From positions 186,001 through 250,000 of the forward strand of contig NZ_JSVC01000015.1 of the NCBI RefSeq assembly GCF_000814475.1: 64,000 nucleotides of DNA, read 5' to 3'. This document shows positions 10,152-18,281 of the stretch, one piece after another. Position 1 is the stretch's first letter. Each line of letters begins with the position of its first letter. Below the pieces are notes generated by a model, which was not told where the DNA came from, did no database searches, and saw only the letters and a list, made by a program, of their open reading frames with translations. The stretch comes from Flavihumibacter solisilvae (GTDB taxonomy: Bacteria > Bacteroidota > Bacteroidia > Chitinophagales > Chitinophagaceae). The position numbers and the translations under genes were made by a program.

Positions 10152-11285
10152 TCACCTTCCAAACCAGCGTTGGATCCTGCTTGATCCGAATATTTTTTTT
10201 TCCTCGAGGAGCGTTTCGGACGGCTCCGTATAGGCGCCGGTAGGTTTTGGTCCCGAAAAGAAATTGACATTTACCTTTCCCACCCGGCCACCTCCAAACT
10301 CAACATAACAGGTGCCTTCACCGGAATATGCCAAAGGCCCCTGTTTGTTATGCCACCACGCAATAATGGATTCTGCTGCCACCCGGCCTGCACCTTCTGC
10401 AAATACTCCTGCCTTGGGTGTTCCAACGCTGGTTACATCGCCAATGGCATAAACCCCTGCGTAATTTGTCTTCAGGTTCTGCGGGTCAACCGGGATCCAG
10501 CCGTTGACGGTCATCCCGCTTTTTTCAACGACTGCTGGCACGCGGTGTTTGGGAATACCCAGGAAGAGATCAAAGGGAAGAACCCGTCCATCGTCTAATA
10601 CTGCCGCCTTTTGTAAAGGATCAATTTCACGCACGATTTGTTTGGGAATATATTCGATGTTCCTTTCTTCAAAAGCCTTTAGTAATGCTTTGGAGGTTTC
10701 CGGTGACGGCGGAACCGGCAGCCCAAAAGGCATTACCAGGGTTATCGAACAGTGTTGTCGTATATTCCGCCGGGTGAGATAATCGTGCATCAGAAGTGCT
10801 GCCTCACTTGGTGCGGGCGGACATTTAAAAGGAGTTGAACAGACACCCACAACTATCCTGCCTTTGGAAAAAGCAGGTAAAATCGTCCGGAGAGTTTCAG
10901 CGCCAGGGAGTGAATAGAATTCATTGCCACTCTCTTTCAGCCCTGGAGTTCCTGCTATATCATAGTCGGCTCCAAGTGCCAAAACCAGGATGTCTGCCTG
11001 GTATGTTCCGCCATCAGTTGTAATTCTTCTTTCCACCGGGTCGATCGCCGTTATATTCTCCTGGATGAACTTAACGCCCGGTTTGTTAATGGCCTCGTAG
11101 GGGACAAGCACTTCTTCCGTCGTTCTGTGCCCGAACATGACCTCAAACTTTGAGAAGCCGAAATAAAACGAATCGCTTTTGTCGATCAGCGTCAGATCAA
11201 GGTCATTTCCGAGTTGCTCAGAAAGGATGGAACTGAGCTCAAGCCCGCCAAAGCCGGCACCTGCAACCACCACTTTTAACTTCAT
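10152..11285 (-). CDS. FAD/NAD(P)-dependent oxidoreductase, sulfide:quinone-reductase-like
   Basis: 377 residues without a signal peptide. The N-terminus has a Rossmann FAD motif, VVVAGAGFGGLE (residues 5-16). A middle segment holds the CSTPFKCPPAPSEAALL region typical of the SQR/flavocytochrome-c sulfide dehydrogenase group, and a second FAD motif near YAIGDVTSVGTPKAGVFAEG lies in the C-terminal third. Such proteins oxidise sulfide or related thiols and pass electrons to quinone. Only part of the cysteine set of classical SQR is obvious, so it may instead be an NDH-2-like enzyme. It converges on the peroxidase gene with a 19-base gap. Confidence 0.85.
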   Translation of the reverse strand: MKLKVVVAGAGFGGLELSSILSEQLGNDLDLTLIDKSDSFYFGFSKFEVMFGHRTTEEVLVPYEAINKPGVKFIQENITAIDPVERRITTDGGTYQADILVLALGADYDIAGTPGLKESGNEFYSLPGAETLRTILPAFSKGRIVVGVCSTPFKCPPAPSEAALLMHDYLTRRNIRQHCSITLVMPFGLPVPPSPETSKALLKAFEERNIEYIPKQIVREIDPLQKAAVLDDGRVLPFDLFLGIPKHRVPAVVEKSGMTVNGWIPVDPQNLKTNYAGVYAIGDVTSVGTPKAGVFAEGAGRVAAESIIAWWHNKQGPLAYSGEGTCYVEFGGGRVGKVNVNFFSGPKPTGAYTEPSETLLEEKKIFGSSRIQRWFGR

Positions 11286-11489
11286 GGTAAAAGAGATTTG
11301 GGGAGGAAAAATGATGCTACAATTTACTTAATCACCTGTACTGTTTTACCCGGTATCCGAGCTTAATGGCGCCGGTAGTGGATTTTTTGCCTGTTTCCGA
11401 GGGAAATTCCTCCTGAATTACTTCTTTTTCATAAATACATTTTCTTATTTTAGTAGAAGTATCCAGTCATACTAACCCAAACATCTACC

Positions 11490-11927
11490 ATGGCAACATC
11501 TAAGAAAGCGGCTCCAAAGAAAGCTGCAAAGAAAGCGGCTCCTAAAAAAGCTGCACCTAAAAAGGCGGCAAAAAAGGAAGCCCCGAAAAAAGCTGCTAAG
11601 AAAGCGGCACCCAAAAAAGCGGCTCCTAAAAAAGCTGCAAAAGCTGCTCCTAAAAAAGCTGCAAAAAAGTCTGCCCGTAAGCCGAATGCGGCGTTTATGG
11701 CTCCACTGGAACCCAGTACTGCACTCGCTGACGTTATAGGTTCAAAGCCTCTGCCACGGACAGACATCATTAAGAAGATCTGGGACTATATCAAGAAGCA
11801 AGGACTCCAGGATTCAAAGAACAAGCGCATGATCAATGCCGATGCAAAACTGAAAGTTTTGTTTGGCGGTAAGTCTCAGGTTTCTATGTTCGACCTGGCC
11901 AAGATCGTTAGCTCCCACGTGAAATAA
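11490..11927 (+). CDS. Histone-H1-like Lys/Ala-rich tail fused to a SWIB domain
   Basis: 145 residues. Residues 5-66 are almost entirely KKAA/KKAAP repeats, resembling eukaryotic histone H1 tails and bacterial H1-like proteins, and should bind DNA non-specifically. Residues about 70-144 form a SWIB/MDM2-like domain: LADVIGSKPLPRTDI, then WDYIKKQGLQD and an LKVLFGGKSQVSMFDL core. SWIB domains are known from chromatin remodelling factors and from Chlamydia. The gene stands alone with its own terminator. A nucleoid-associated or topology role is inferred, not shown. Confidence 0.9.
   Translation: MATSKKAAPKKAAKKAAPKKAAPKKAAKKEAPKKAAKKAAPKKAAPKKAAKAAPKKAAKKSARKPNAAFMAPLEPSTALADVIGSKPLPRTDIIKKIWDYIKKQGLQDSKNKRMINADAKLKVLFGGKSQVSMFDLAKIVSSHVK
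11502..11673 (+). repeat. In-frame Lys/Ala codon repeats
   Basis: Short imperfect tandem units encoding KKAA or KKAAP (12-15 bases) run through the first part of the SWIB-protein gene. The third codon positions vary between copies (GCG/GCT/GCA, AAG/AAA), so the repeat is kept at protein level more than at DNA level. Length change by slippage would be possible. Confidence 0.8.
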
Positions 11928-11948
11928 ATGGGAAGGGAAGAAATTAAG

Positions 11949-11980
11949 AATGTCCGTGGTAAACCCTGCGGACATTTTTT
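11949..11980 (+). terminator. Rho-independent terminator of the SWIB-protein gene
   Basis: An 8-base stem, AATGTCCG (11949-11956) with CGGACATT (11969-11976), encloses a 12-base loop and runs into a T tract ending at 11980. It lies 22 bases after the stop and its last bases reach the stop of the convergent globin gene. Confidence 0.8.
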
Positions 11981-12452
11981 ATTCCGGTATGTAAGGACCA
12001 CCTGTTTCACCCCATCCCCAGCTGGGCATCGGCTCTTGCTGGTCAACCGGGTTATTGATGAGCCGTGAATTTATTACTGCGATGCGCGTACCCCATTCAA
12101 GGTAACCAACAAACGCTGACCGGAATTCGGGATCACTTTTAAGTCCGACTTCATCAGCAGTTACCAGTAAGAGCTGCATCCAACGCTGTCTCTTTTCTTC
12201 GTCCAGCATCTTCCCGATATGTTTTCCGATCATTGAAGAATGGCTCCCTTTGTCCTGGTTCGTATATTGTTTCTCACCACCAAACACTTCTGCAACGAAA
12301 TGCGCTACATGTTGCACGTGGTCTGGTGACATATTCCTGAATACATCTCCGAGCAGGTCATCTTTCAGGACCTTATCGTAAAAACGTGAAAACAGCGTTT
12401 CAAATGTTTCCATGTTTCCCGCCCATTCAAAAAGTGTTGGTACTTTGCTCAT
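11979..12452 (-). CDS. Group II (O-type) truncated haemoglobin
   Basis: 157 residues, cytoplasmic. It has the short 2-on-2 globin pattern: a FYDKVLKDDLLGDVF helix near the N-terminus, the MSPDHVQHVAHFVAEVFGG segment with the likely proximal-side and distal residues, and the group II C-terminal mark WGWGETGGPY (145-154). Such globins bind O2, NO or peroxide and are linked to nitrosative or oxidative stress. It is convergent with the SWIB gene and divergent from the RidA-like gene, with 54 bases between. Confidence 0.9.
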   Translation of the reverse strand: MSKVPTLFEWAGNMETFETLFSRFYDKVLKDDLLGDVFRNMSPDHVQHVAHFVAEVFGGEKQYTNQDKGSHSSMIGKHIGKMLDEEKRQRWMQLLLVTADEVGLKSDPEFRSAFVGYLEWGTRIAVINSRLINNPVDQQEPMPSWGWGETGGPYIPE

Positions 12453-12506
12453 ACTAATAATTGATTTGGTAATTTACAAAAACTCTTCCCCATAAATCGG
12501 TTGCGT

Positions 12507-13019
12507 ATGAAACTGCTTATGCTCGTCCTCGCACTGGCGCTTACCCACATATCGGTTGCCCAGACGCCCGAACAGAACCTGGATAAATTGAAAATAAAGT
12601 TACCACCTGCAAGCGCTCCTGTAGCCAGTTATGTTAATGCAGTTAGGACTGGAAACCTTGTATTCCTTGCAGGGAAAGGACCAAAGAAAGAAAATGGAGA
12701 ATACATTACAGGCAGGTTGGGAGAGAACCTTACCATAGAACAGGGATATGAAGCAGCACGGCTTACAGCTGTTAACCAGGTTGCCGTTTTGAAAGACCTG
12801 CTTGGCGATCTCGGCAAGGTAAGGAGGATCGTGAAAGTGAATGGATTTGTAAACAGTACGGCTGAGTTTTATGATCAGCCAAAGGTTATTAATGGATATT
12901 CCGATTTGTTGATCCAGGTTTTTGGCGATAAGGGTAAACATGCCAGGACAGCACTTTCGGTTAATGCTCTGCCTTTCAACATGGCCGTTGAAGTAGAAAT
13001 GGTAGTGGAAGTGGAATAA
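12507..13019 (+). CDS. Exported RidA/YjgF-family protein
   Basis: 170 residues from ATG 12507; a TTG two codons earlier is less likely. Residues 1-18 form a clear signal peptide (LMLVLALALTHISVAQ), unusual because RidA proteins are normally cytoplasmic. The remainder is a complete RidA fold with the GNLVFLAGKGP strand, VNGFVNSTAEFYDQP, and ARTALSVNALP, which holds the arginine that RidA enzymes use to bind imine/enamine acids. The stop overlaps the start of the DUF481 gene by one base (TAATG). A periplasmic deaminase-like role is inferred. Confidence 0.88.
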   Translation: MKLLMLVLALALTHISVAQTPEQNLDKLKIKLPPASAPVASYVNAVRTGNLVFLAGKGPKKENGEYITGRLGENLTIEQGYEAARLTAVNQVAVLKDLLGDLGKVRRIVKVNGFVNSTAEFYDQPKVINGYSDLLIQVFGDKGKHARTALSVNALPFNMAVEVEMVVEVE

Positions 13020-14041
13020 TGAAACCCACGTTTTTTTGTATAGCTTTTCTTCTGTCAGTTTCCTGTCTTGCACAGGAAATAAAGGATACCATTTTCTTCA
13101 GTAATGGCAGCATGATCATTGGCGAATTGAAGAAAGTCAAGCTTGGTATACTGACCTTCGATCCGGATGATGTCAGTGACATTACCATACAGCAAAGGAA
13201 AATTTCTGCGATCTCCGCAAGAAGTAAAGTATTCAGGATCGAGACGATCGATAACCGCTTTTTCTTTGGTACGATAGCTGTACATGAACAGAAGAACCTC
13301 GTGTACATATTAAGTAGTGGTGATACTACGGTAATCAGTATCCAGGACATTTCGGTTTTGTATGCTTTTGAAAAATCTTTCGCTCAGCGTTTCACCGGAT
13401 CGGTTGGACTGGGTTACACCTATACCAGGTCGAGCGGCTTTGGACGACTGAATTTCAATACCGATATTAATTATGCCTCGAGAAAAGGTGAGGTTATTAT
13501 TTCAGCTTCAGGTATTTATTCCATTTATGATTCGTTGTTCAGCCGCGATCGTGAAGATGCAAGTGTCAAGTATAACCACTACTTCATAAGAAACTGGTTT
13601 GGTACCGTTTTTCTCGCGTACCAGCGAAATCTTGAACTCGGTCTGCAACGTCGTTTTATGCAGGGTGTGGGTATCGGAAATAAATTTATCCGCAGCAAAA
13701 AGGTTTACAGCTGGGCACGGACAGGATTTGTTTTAAATATGGAAAAAAACACGGAAGGCGAAAGTTCAGGAGCACTTTCTGAATTATTTGGTCAGCTGCA
13801 AATAAACTTCTACCAGTTTGAAAAGCCCAAAATAAGTTTCCAGGTTGCCGAGTCGATGTTCTATAGCCTGTCACAGGGAAATCGATTCCGTAATGATGGT
13901 TCATTTAATGTGACCTGGGAAATCATCAGCGACTTCGATTTAGGATTCGAATTCTATAGCAACTTTGACAACAAGCCACCAGTAGCTGAAAACCGGAAGT
14001 TTGACTTCGGTATTGTCTTCTCCATCAACTACAAATTTTGA
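13019..14041 (+). CDS. DUF481-family outer-membrane beta-barrel protein
   Basis: 340 residues with a signal peptide (about 1-18). Residues 20-110 form a small beta domain with repeated hydrophobic strands. From about 120 the sequence alternates in the manner of a beta-barrel (GSVGLGYTYTRSSGFGRLNF and later strands) and ends in INYKF, a typical outer-membrane C-terminus with terminal Phe. DUF481 proteins are salt-stress-induced or uncharacterised barrels. The gene is co-translated with the RidA-like gene. No enzymatic residues are evident. Confidence 0.8.
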   Translation: MKPTFFCIAFLLSVSCLAQEIKDTIFFSNGSMIIGELKKVKLGILTFDPDDVSDITIQQRKISAISARSKVFRIETIDNRFFFGTIAVHEQKNLVYILSSGDTTVISIQDISVLYAFEKSFAQRFTGSVGLGYTYTRSSGFGRLNFNTDINYASRKGEVIISASGIYSIYDSLFSRDREDASVKYNHYFIRNWFGTVFLAYQRNLELGLQRRFMQGVGIGNKFIRSKKVYSWARTGFVLNMEKNTEGESSGALSELFGQLQINFYQFEKPKISFQVAESMFYSLSQGNRFRNDGSFNVTWEIISDFDLGFEFYSNFDNKPPVAENRKFDFGIVFSINYKF

Positions 14042-14050
14042 TTGCAGTAT

Positions 14051-14080
14051 TTTGATTACTGGAAATTTATTATAGCTTTG
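14051..14080 (+). promoter_or_regulatory. Bacteroidota sigma-ABfr-type promoter for rtcB-prfH
   Basis: TTTG at 14051-14054 (-33) and TAGCTTTG at 14073-14080 (-7, consensus TAnnTTTG) are separated by 18 bases, within the known 17-23 range. Transcription would begin near 14087 and give a leader of about 270 bases before the rtcB start. Confidence 0.65.
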
Positions 14081-14109
14081 CGTTCTCTAACAATATTGTG
14101 TAACCTTAA

Positions 14110-14166
14110 ATGCACAATCATATGATTCGGAATACCTACATATCATCCCCGTTTATTGCCGCCTGA
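14110..14166 (+). CDS. Possible 18-residue leader peptide
   Basis: ATG at 14110 opens an 18-codon frame ending in TGA at 14164-14166, inside the predicted rtcB leader, followed at once by a small inverted repeat (GCCTGACCAGGC, 14161-14172). There is no strong ribosome site and the peptide resembles nothing known. It is listed only because of its place between promoter and attenuator-like hairpin. Confidence 0.15.
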   Translation: MHNHMIRNTYISSPFIAA

Positions 14167-14300
14167 CCAGGCTGGTGAAGGTTTTATTGCAAATTGATAG
14201 TCTTCGGTAGTCACATGATTCTTAGCTAATCGGTTTCTTCGGTTGCGCATACATGTTAATCAATTTACCGTCTCTCTCTTTTTGCTTAAACCAGTATTTT

Positions 14301-14335
14301 CTGCTTCACTTTTGAAGGAGCAGGCTTCTTTTTTT
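14301..14335 (+). promoter_or_regulatory. Attenuator-like structure upstream of rtcB
   Basis: CTGCTTC (14301-14307) can pair with GAA...GCAG in 14314-14323 (a three-base bulge), while the overlapping GAAG (14314-14317) can pair with CTTC (14325-14328), directly before seven T bases (14329-14335). The two pairings exclude one another, as in antiterminator/terminator switches. The terminator stem is only 4 base pairs, so this is tentative. Confidence 0.25.
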
Positions 14336-14355
14336 CATATTTCAAATTTCAGATT

Positions 14356-15762
14356 TTGAGTTTTAATCAATTTAAACCGAAAGAGCTGAGTAAGCTCGGC
14401 TATACTAATGATGTTGCCAGGAGCCTTGTGGTGAATATTTTTTCTAAGTACTATAAACACGCTTCGAGGGCAGAACTGGAAACACTTTTACAAAACATCA
14501 GGAATTCACCGGCGGACTATGTAAATGATCCGGTGCTGGGTAAGATTGCGGGCACATTTGTTTCCACTGAAATGCCCTGCAATTTCCAGGCATTCGATCT
14601 CCTGGAACAAACCGGGCAGCTTAAGATCTATGGCGGAAAAGCTGTTGAACACGCTGCGAAAAAGCAAATGGAAACAGCTATGTCGCTACCGGTAACTGTT
14701 CAGGGCGCCCTGATGCCCGACGCACATCTGGGCTATGGATTGCCAATTGGCGGAGTACTCGCTACCAGCAAGGCAGTGGTTCCCTATGCCGTTGGAGTTG
14801 ATATTGGCTGCAGGATGTCACTTTCGATTCTTTGCGAAGGCGAAGAATTCTTAAAAAGTAATTCATATCAGCTTAAAACAGCATTGAAAGAACATACTCA
14901 TTTTGGAACAGAAGGCGGCCTTGACAGCAGGCAGGAACATCCCGTTTTGGATCATGCAGCATTCGGGTCAACAGAATTGCTGAAGCGATTACAGGTAAAG
15001 GCCGCCCGGCAGTTGGGATCGTCAGGAAGCGGAAACCACTTTGTTGAATTTGGGGTTATCGAGCTGTTCGGGAACAATACACTTGAACTGCCTGCAAAGA
15101 AATATCTCGCTATTTTATCCCATAGCGGAAGCCGCGGGCTGGGCGCAGCAATCGCTACGCATTACACCGAAATAGCTATGGACACATGCAGGTTACCCCG
15201 TGAAGCCCGGCAGTTGGCCTGGCTCGACATGGACAGCGAAGCCGGACAAGAGTATTGGCTTAGTATGAACCTCGCGGGTGAATATGCGAAGGCTTGTCAT
15301 GACCGCATTCATCACAGCCTTGTAAATGCCACAGGGCTGCAGGTTTTACGGAGGATCGAAAATCACCACAATTTCGCCTGGAAAGAGCACCTGGCGGATG
15401 GAAGCGAGGTGATTGTCCACCGGAAAGGTGCGACCCCGGCCCATGCAGGCGAGTTAGGAATTGTGCCGGGCAGTATGACCACGGCAGCTTACCTGGTATC
15501 AGGTAAAGGGGTTGAAGAATCCCTCTATTCCGCATCACATGGCGCAGGGCGTGCAATGAGTCGTCAACGTGCAAGGGAATCAATGACATCGTCGGCATTA
15601 AAAAAGATCCTGGCCAATGCGGGAGTCACATTGATCGGCGGTAGTATCGAAGAAAACCCGCAGGCGTATAAGGATATCGAAAATGTCATGACTGCCCAAC
15701 AGGATCTTGTTTCTATCCAGGGTCGCTTCATGCCAAAAATTGTAAGGATGAATAAAGAATAA
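14356..15762 (+). CDS. rtcB: RtcB-family RNA ligase (3'-phosphate/5'-OH), PrfH-associated
   Basis: 468 residues. RtcB joins RNA 2',3'-cyclic-phosphate or 3'-phosphate ends to 5'-OH ends using GTP and Mn2+. Seen here: PDAHLGYGLPIGGV (121-134), the metal-binding GVDIGCRM (147-154; Asp149, Cys152), GSSGSGNHFVEFG, HSGSRGLG, the VHRKGATPAHAGE segment, and SASHGAGRAMSR, which carries the histidine guanylylated in studied RtcB enzymes. No ATG fits, so the TTG at 14356 is taken as the start. It is followed after three bases by prfH, the arrangement of RtcB2-PrfH modules that rescue and repair ribosomes cut at the decoding centre. Confidence 0.93.
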   Translation: MSFNQFKPKELSKLGYTNDVARSLVVNIFSKYYKHASRAELETLLQNIRNSPADYVNDPVLGKIAGTFVSTEMPCNFQAFDLLEQTGQLKIYGGKAVEHAAKKQMETAMSLPVTVQGALMPDAHLGYGLPIGGVLATSKAVVPYAVGVDIGCRMSLSILCEGEEFLKSNSYQLKTALKEHTHFGTEGGLDSRQEHPVLDHAAFGSTELLKRLQVKAARQLGSSGSGNHFVEFGVIELFGNNTLELPAKKYLAILSHSGSRGLGAAIATHYTEIAMDTCRLPREARQLAWLDMDSEAGQEYWLSMNLAGEYAKACHDRIHHSLVNATGLQVLRRIENHHNFAWKEHLADGSEVIVHRKGATPAHAGELGIVPGSMTTAAYLVSGKGVEESLYSASHGAGRAMSRQRARESMTSSALKKILANAGVTLIGGSIEENPQAYKDIENVMTAQQDLVSIQGRFMPKIVRMNKE

Positions 15763-15765
15763 CAA

Positions 15766-16383
15766 ATGAGAAAAGTAATCATACAGATCTCAGCCGGGCA
15801 GGGACCGGTTGAATGCTGCAGGGTTGTGGGGAAGGTGCAGGAAATAATCCTGGGACAAGCTCGTAATGCCGGTATTTCAATCGAAGTGGTCGGTGGCATT
15901 AAGGGCGATCTTAAAGGGGCCCTTTCGTCTGCCACCTTGCTTGCGGAAGGCAAAACGCTGTTGTCGTTTATAAGTGAGTGGGAAGGAACTATACAATGGG
16001 TATCAGTTAGCCCATATCGCAAACTGTGCAAAAGGAAGAACTGGTTTGTAGGCGTTTCCGTATATGACGTGATGAAGCAAATGCACTGGAATGAAGGTGA
16101 CCTTCGTTTTGAAACCTGTCGCGCATCCGGACCTGGTGGACAGCATGTAAATAAAGTTGAAACTGCTGTAAGGGCAATCCATTTGCCTTCAGGTATTCGT
16201 GTATTCGCGTCTGACAGTCGTTCGCAGCTTGAGAACAAACAACGTTCCATCGAAAGGTTAAAAGCAAAAGTGATGGCCTGGCACGCCGAACAATTGGTGG
16301 CACGCCAACAGGAACTCTGGCTCGACCAGAAGCAACTTGAACGTGGCAACGCGATAAAAAAAATCGTAGCCCCACTCCAATAA
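15766..16383 (+). CDS. prfH: PrfH, peptide chain release factor homologue
   Basis: 205 residues, much shorter than RF1/RF2 (about 360). It keeps the peptidyl-hydrolysis motif GPGGQHVNK (GGQ at 124-126) and the basic C-terminal tail, but lacks the N-terminal domain and the usual PxT/SPF-type codon-recognition element. Known PrfH proteins release peptides from ribosomes whose 16S rRNA was cleaved in the decoding centre, so that RtcB can religate the rRNA. It begins three bases after the rtcB stop, so the two are surely one operon. A strong hairpin terminator follows. Confidence 0.92.
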   Translation: MRKVIIQISAGQGPVECCRVVGKVQEIILGQARNAGISIEVVGGIKGDLKGALSSATLLAEGKTLLSFISEWEGTIQWVSVSPYRKLCKRKNWFVGVSVYDVMKQMHWNEGDLRFETCRASGPGGQHVNKVETAVRAIHLPSGIRVFASDSRSQLENKQRSIERLKAKVMAWHAEQLVARQQELWLDQKQLERGNAIKKIVAPLQ

Positions 16384-16415
16384 AAGAAGCCTGGCACTCG
16401 CCAGGCTTCTTATTT
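16384..16415 (+). terminator. Terminator hairpin after prfH
   Basis: A perfect stem of 11-12 base pairs, AGAAGCCTGGC (16385-16395) with GCCAGGCTTCT (16400-16410), has an ACTC loop and then TATTTAAT. The 5' side is A-rich, so it may also act on the minus strand, where the DUF5107 gene ends 44 bases away. Confidence 0.75.
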
Positions 16416-16458
16416 AATAGTCGCCATATTCACTTTTTCACTTACCGCCCCATCCTGC

Positions 16459-18264
16459 TTACTCAAATTCCCTGTATGCCCCAAACCTGGCAAGCCTGTC
16501 TTCGCCCAGTTGCTGTGGGATCGGCTCAACCGGCTCGCCGAGTTTTTCGCAGATCTGCATCCATAGCCCTGTTCGCGTGTACGTCTGGTGCACTTTCTGG
16601 AAAGGCGTGGCGAGTAAAACTTGTTTTGCTTCTTTTGTCATTCCTTTATCGATCATCAATTGTACCCTTCGTTCAATTACCCATTCGTCTGTCATGGCAT
16701 CAACCTGTGACAACCATTTCTCCCTTTCCGGTAATGTCTTTGCCCCGAGGTTGCGCAGGATCTTATCTCTCTCTACAACAATTTGGGGATGCAAAAGCAG
16801 CCATTTTTCCCTGATCGCGTCCATTGCGCCTCGGGCGCCTTCCATATCTCCTTCCTGTTTCAATAACCTGGCAAGCATTGCTTTTGCCAGTCCATTATTT
16901 GATGCTGCCAGTTCTGCCTTCGCTTCTTTATTCCTGTCACGACCTGCGAGCCAGGTACCGTAATAAAAACGCCACAGATCTTTATTATCACCCCTCGCAG
17001 CTGCGATGGCAGCTTTGAACGGACCATCCAGGTCCTCGATTCCTGATGGCGCCCAGAAATTCTGGCTCACCTCCGGTGGCTGGGGAAGCGCATTACCTGA
17101 CTTAAATGCCTGCTGCAACCCGAGCCAGTTGCTCACCTCATTTTTTCTTGCCCAGCCAAAAAGCGGTACGAGATCAAGCGGCCTCAAATTCGCAGCCGGG
17201 ACTTTTAATGCATGTATATCCAGTTCCCGATCGGAGGGAATCCAGTATTCTACATGCCATCTTGTTTCTTTTGGCTTTAGTTCAAGCTTTATTGACTGGT
17301 CACCAATCGGGCCACCCTGGATCTCCGCATATGGCTGGTGCTTTGCAGTGCTGAGCGTTGCCCACGCACTGTCTGCACCGTTCCCATAGCTCCACAGCTT
17401 GATCCCGTCTGCAATTTTTTCGTCAGCAATATGATACAACCCGGTGCCTAACGATGGAGTATAAGCGCCGAAGGCATTGGCATCCTTTGTTTTCCAGAAA
17501 TATCCTGTCATCTCGCGGATGTCTTTTTCCGTTTTCGGGCCCTCACTCACCCAGTCGATCGTATCAATCGTTGATGCATGTGATAGAACCTGGCCCTTAG
17601 GAAAATTGTATTTCGTATCTGGCGCTGAAGGTATTGCTGCATTTGACCACGACATCCAGGGGTAGGAGCGGGTACCCGGGTTCAGGAATTTGACACGCTG
17701 CGCCAGGAATTCATCGTCAGGTCCCAGCGAATATTCAACCGTCCAATGCATACCGAACCTCAGCTCCCTTTCGCCGCAGCTCACGTAGATGCGATCCTTA
17801 GTACGGTCCACCTGATGTATGACGTGTTCATTCTGAGAGGGAGAGTGGGCAATCGGAAAGCTGACTTCAATACCGCCGGCGATAAAATAGAAACGTGGAA
17901 GGATCCTGGTGTACCTGATCATGTCGGGTACATACAATACTTCCTTTCCTGATCCTTTGTGAACAATGGAAATCACTTTGCCGCCGAGGTCGGGACAGAT
18001 CACCACTTTCATTTTGCTGTTCTCAAGAGTTACAAAACGGTATTTCTTCAATACTGGCCTGTTCGATGTTTCCGAATAGCTCATGTATGGGTAAACGCCA
18101 TTCGGGTCAAGTGCGGTTGGTACCGGCCCTGCAGGTGTCAATACGCTTGTCAGTACGTATTCATCTTTTTCTGTGCAAACGAGCTGACCGGACGATGCCT
18201 GCGGGAATCCCACAGGCATCAGACCGAAGATTAATATCGTCAGCAGAAAATATTTTCTTGCCAT
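16459..18264 (-). CDS. DUF5107-domain protein with C-terminal TPR-like region, exported
   Basis: 601 residues with a signal peptide (about 1-21). Residues 70-350 match the DUF5107 pattern, which resembles the aldose-epimerase/galactose-mutarotase-like fold: FVTLENSKMKVVICPDLGGK followed by VLYVPDMIRYTRILPRFYF, with GMHWTVEYSL further on. Residues about 420-590 are helical and TPR-like. DUF5107 proteins are often found beside glycoside hydrolases in Bacteroidota polysaccharide loci, but no activity is established. It is the last gene of PUL1 and starts 17 bases after the GH123-like gene. Confidence 0.8.
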   Translation of the reverse strand: MARKYFLLTILIFGLMPVGFPQASSGQLVCTEKDEYVLTSVLTPAGPVPTALDPNGVYPYMSYSETSNRPVLKKYRFVTLENSKMKVVICPDLGGKVISIVHKGSGKEVLYVPDMIRYTRILPRFYFIAGGIEVSFPIAHSPSQNEHVIHQVDRTKDRIYVSCGERELRFGMHWTVEYSLGPDDEFLAQRVKFLNPGTRSYPWMSWSNAAIPSAPDTKYNFPKGQVLSHASTIDTIDWVSEGPKTEKDIREMTGYFWKTKDANAFGAYTPSLGTGLYHIADEKIADGIKLWSYGNGADSAWATLSTAKHQPYAEIQGGPIGDQSIKLELKPKETRWHVEYWIPSDRELDIHALKVPAANLRPLDLVPLFGWARKNEVSNWLGLQQAFKSGNALPQPPEVSQNFWAPSGIEDLDGPFKAAIAAARGDNKDLWRFYYGTWLAGRDRNKEAKAELAASNNGLAKAMLARLLKQEGDMEGARGAMDAIREKWLLLHPQIVVERDKILRNLGAKTLPEREKWLSQVDAMTDEWVIERRVQLMIDKGMTKEAKQVLLATPFQKVHQTYTRTGLWMQICEKLGEPVEPIPQQLGEDRLARFGAYREFE

Positions 18265-18281
18265 CCTATAGTTTTAATCAA

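Larger units (their letters stand above)
14042..14355 (+). other. 314-base leader region before rtcB
   Basis: The only gene-free stretch longer than 300 bases in the window. It holds a strong Bacteroidota-type promoter near its upstream end, an 18-codon open frame (14110-14166) and a hairpin followed by seven T bases near its downstream end (14314-14335). No tRNA or known riboswitch fold could be recognised by eye. Confidence 0.6.

Noticed and set aside
11502-11673. Tandem repeats considered as a CRISPR-like or minisatellite array
   Set aside because: The units are in-frame KKAA codons without spacers; the explanation is protein low complexity.
11450-11770. 106-codon antisense frame with Ala/Phe repeats over the SWIB gene
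   Set aside because: It is the reverse complement of the Lys/Ala codon repeats and makes no plausible protein.
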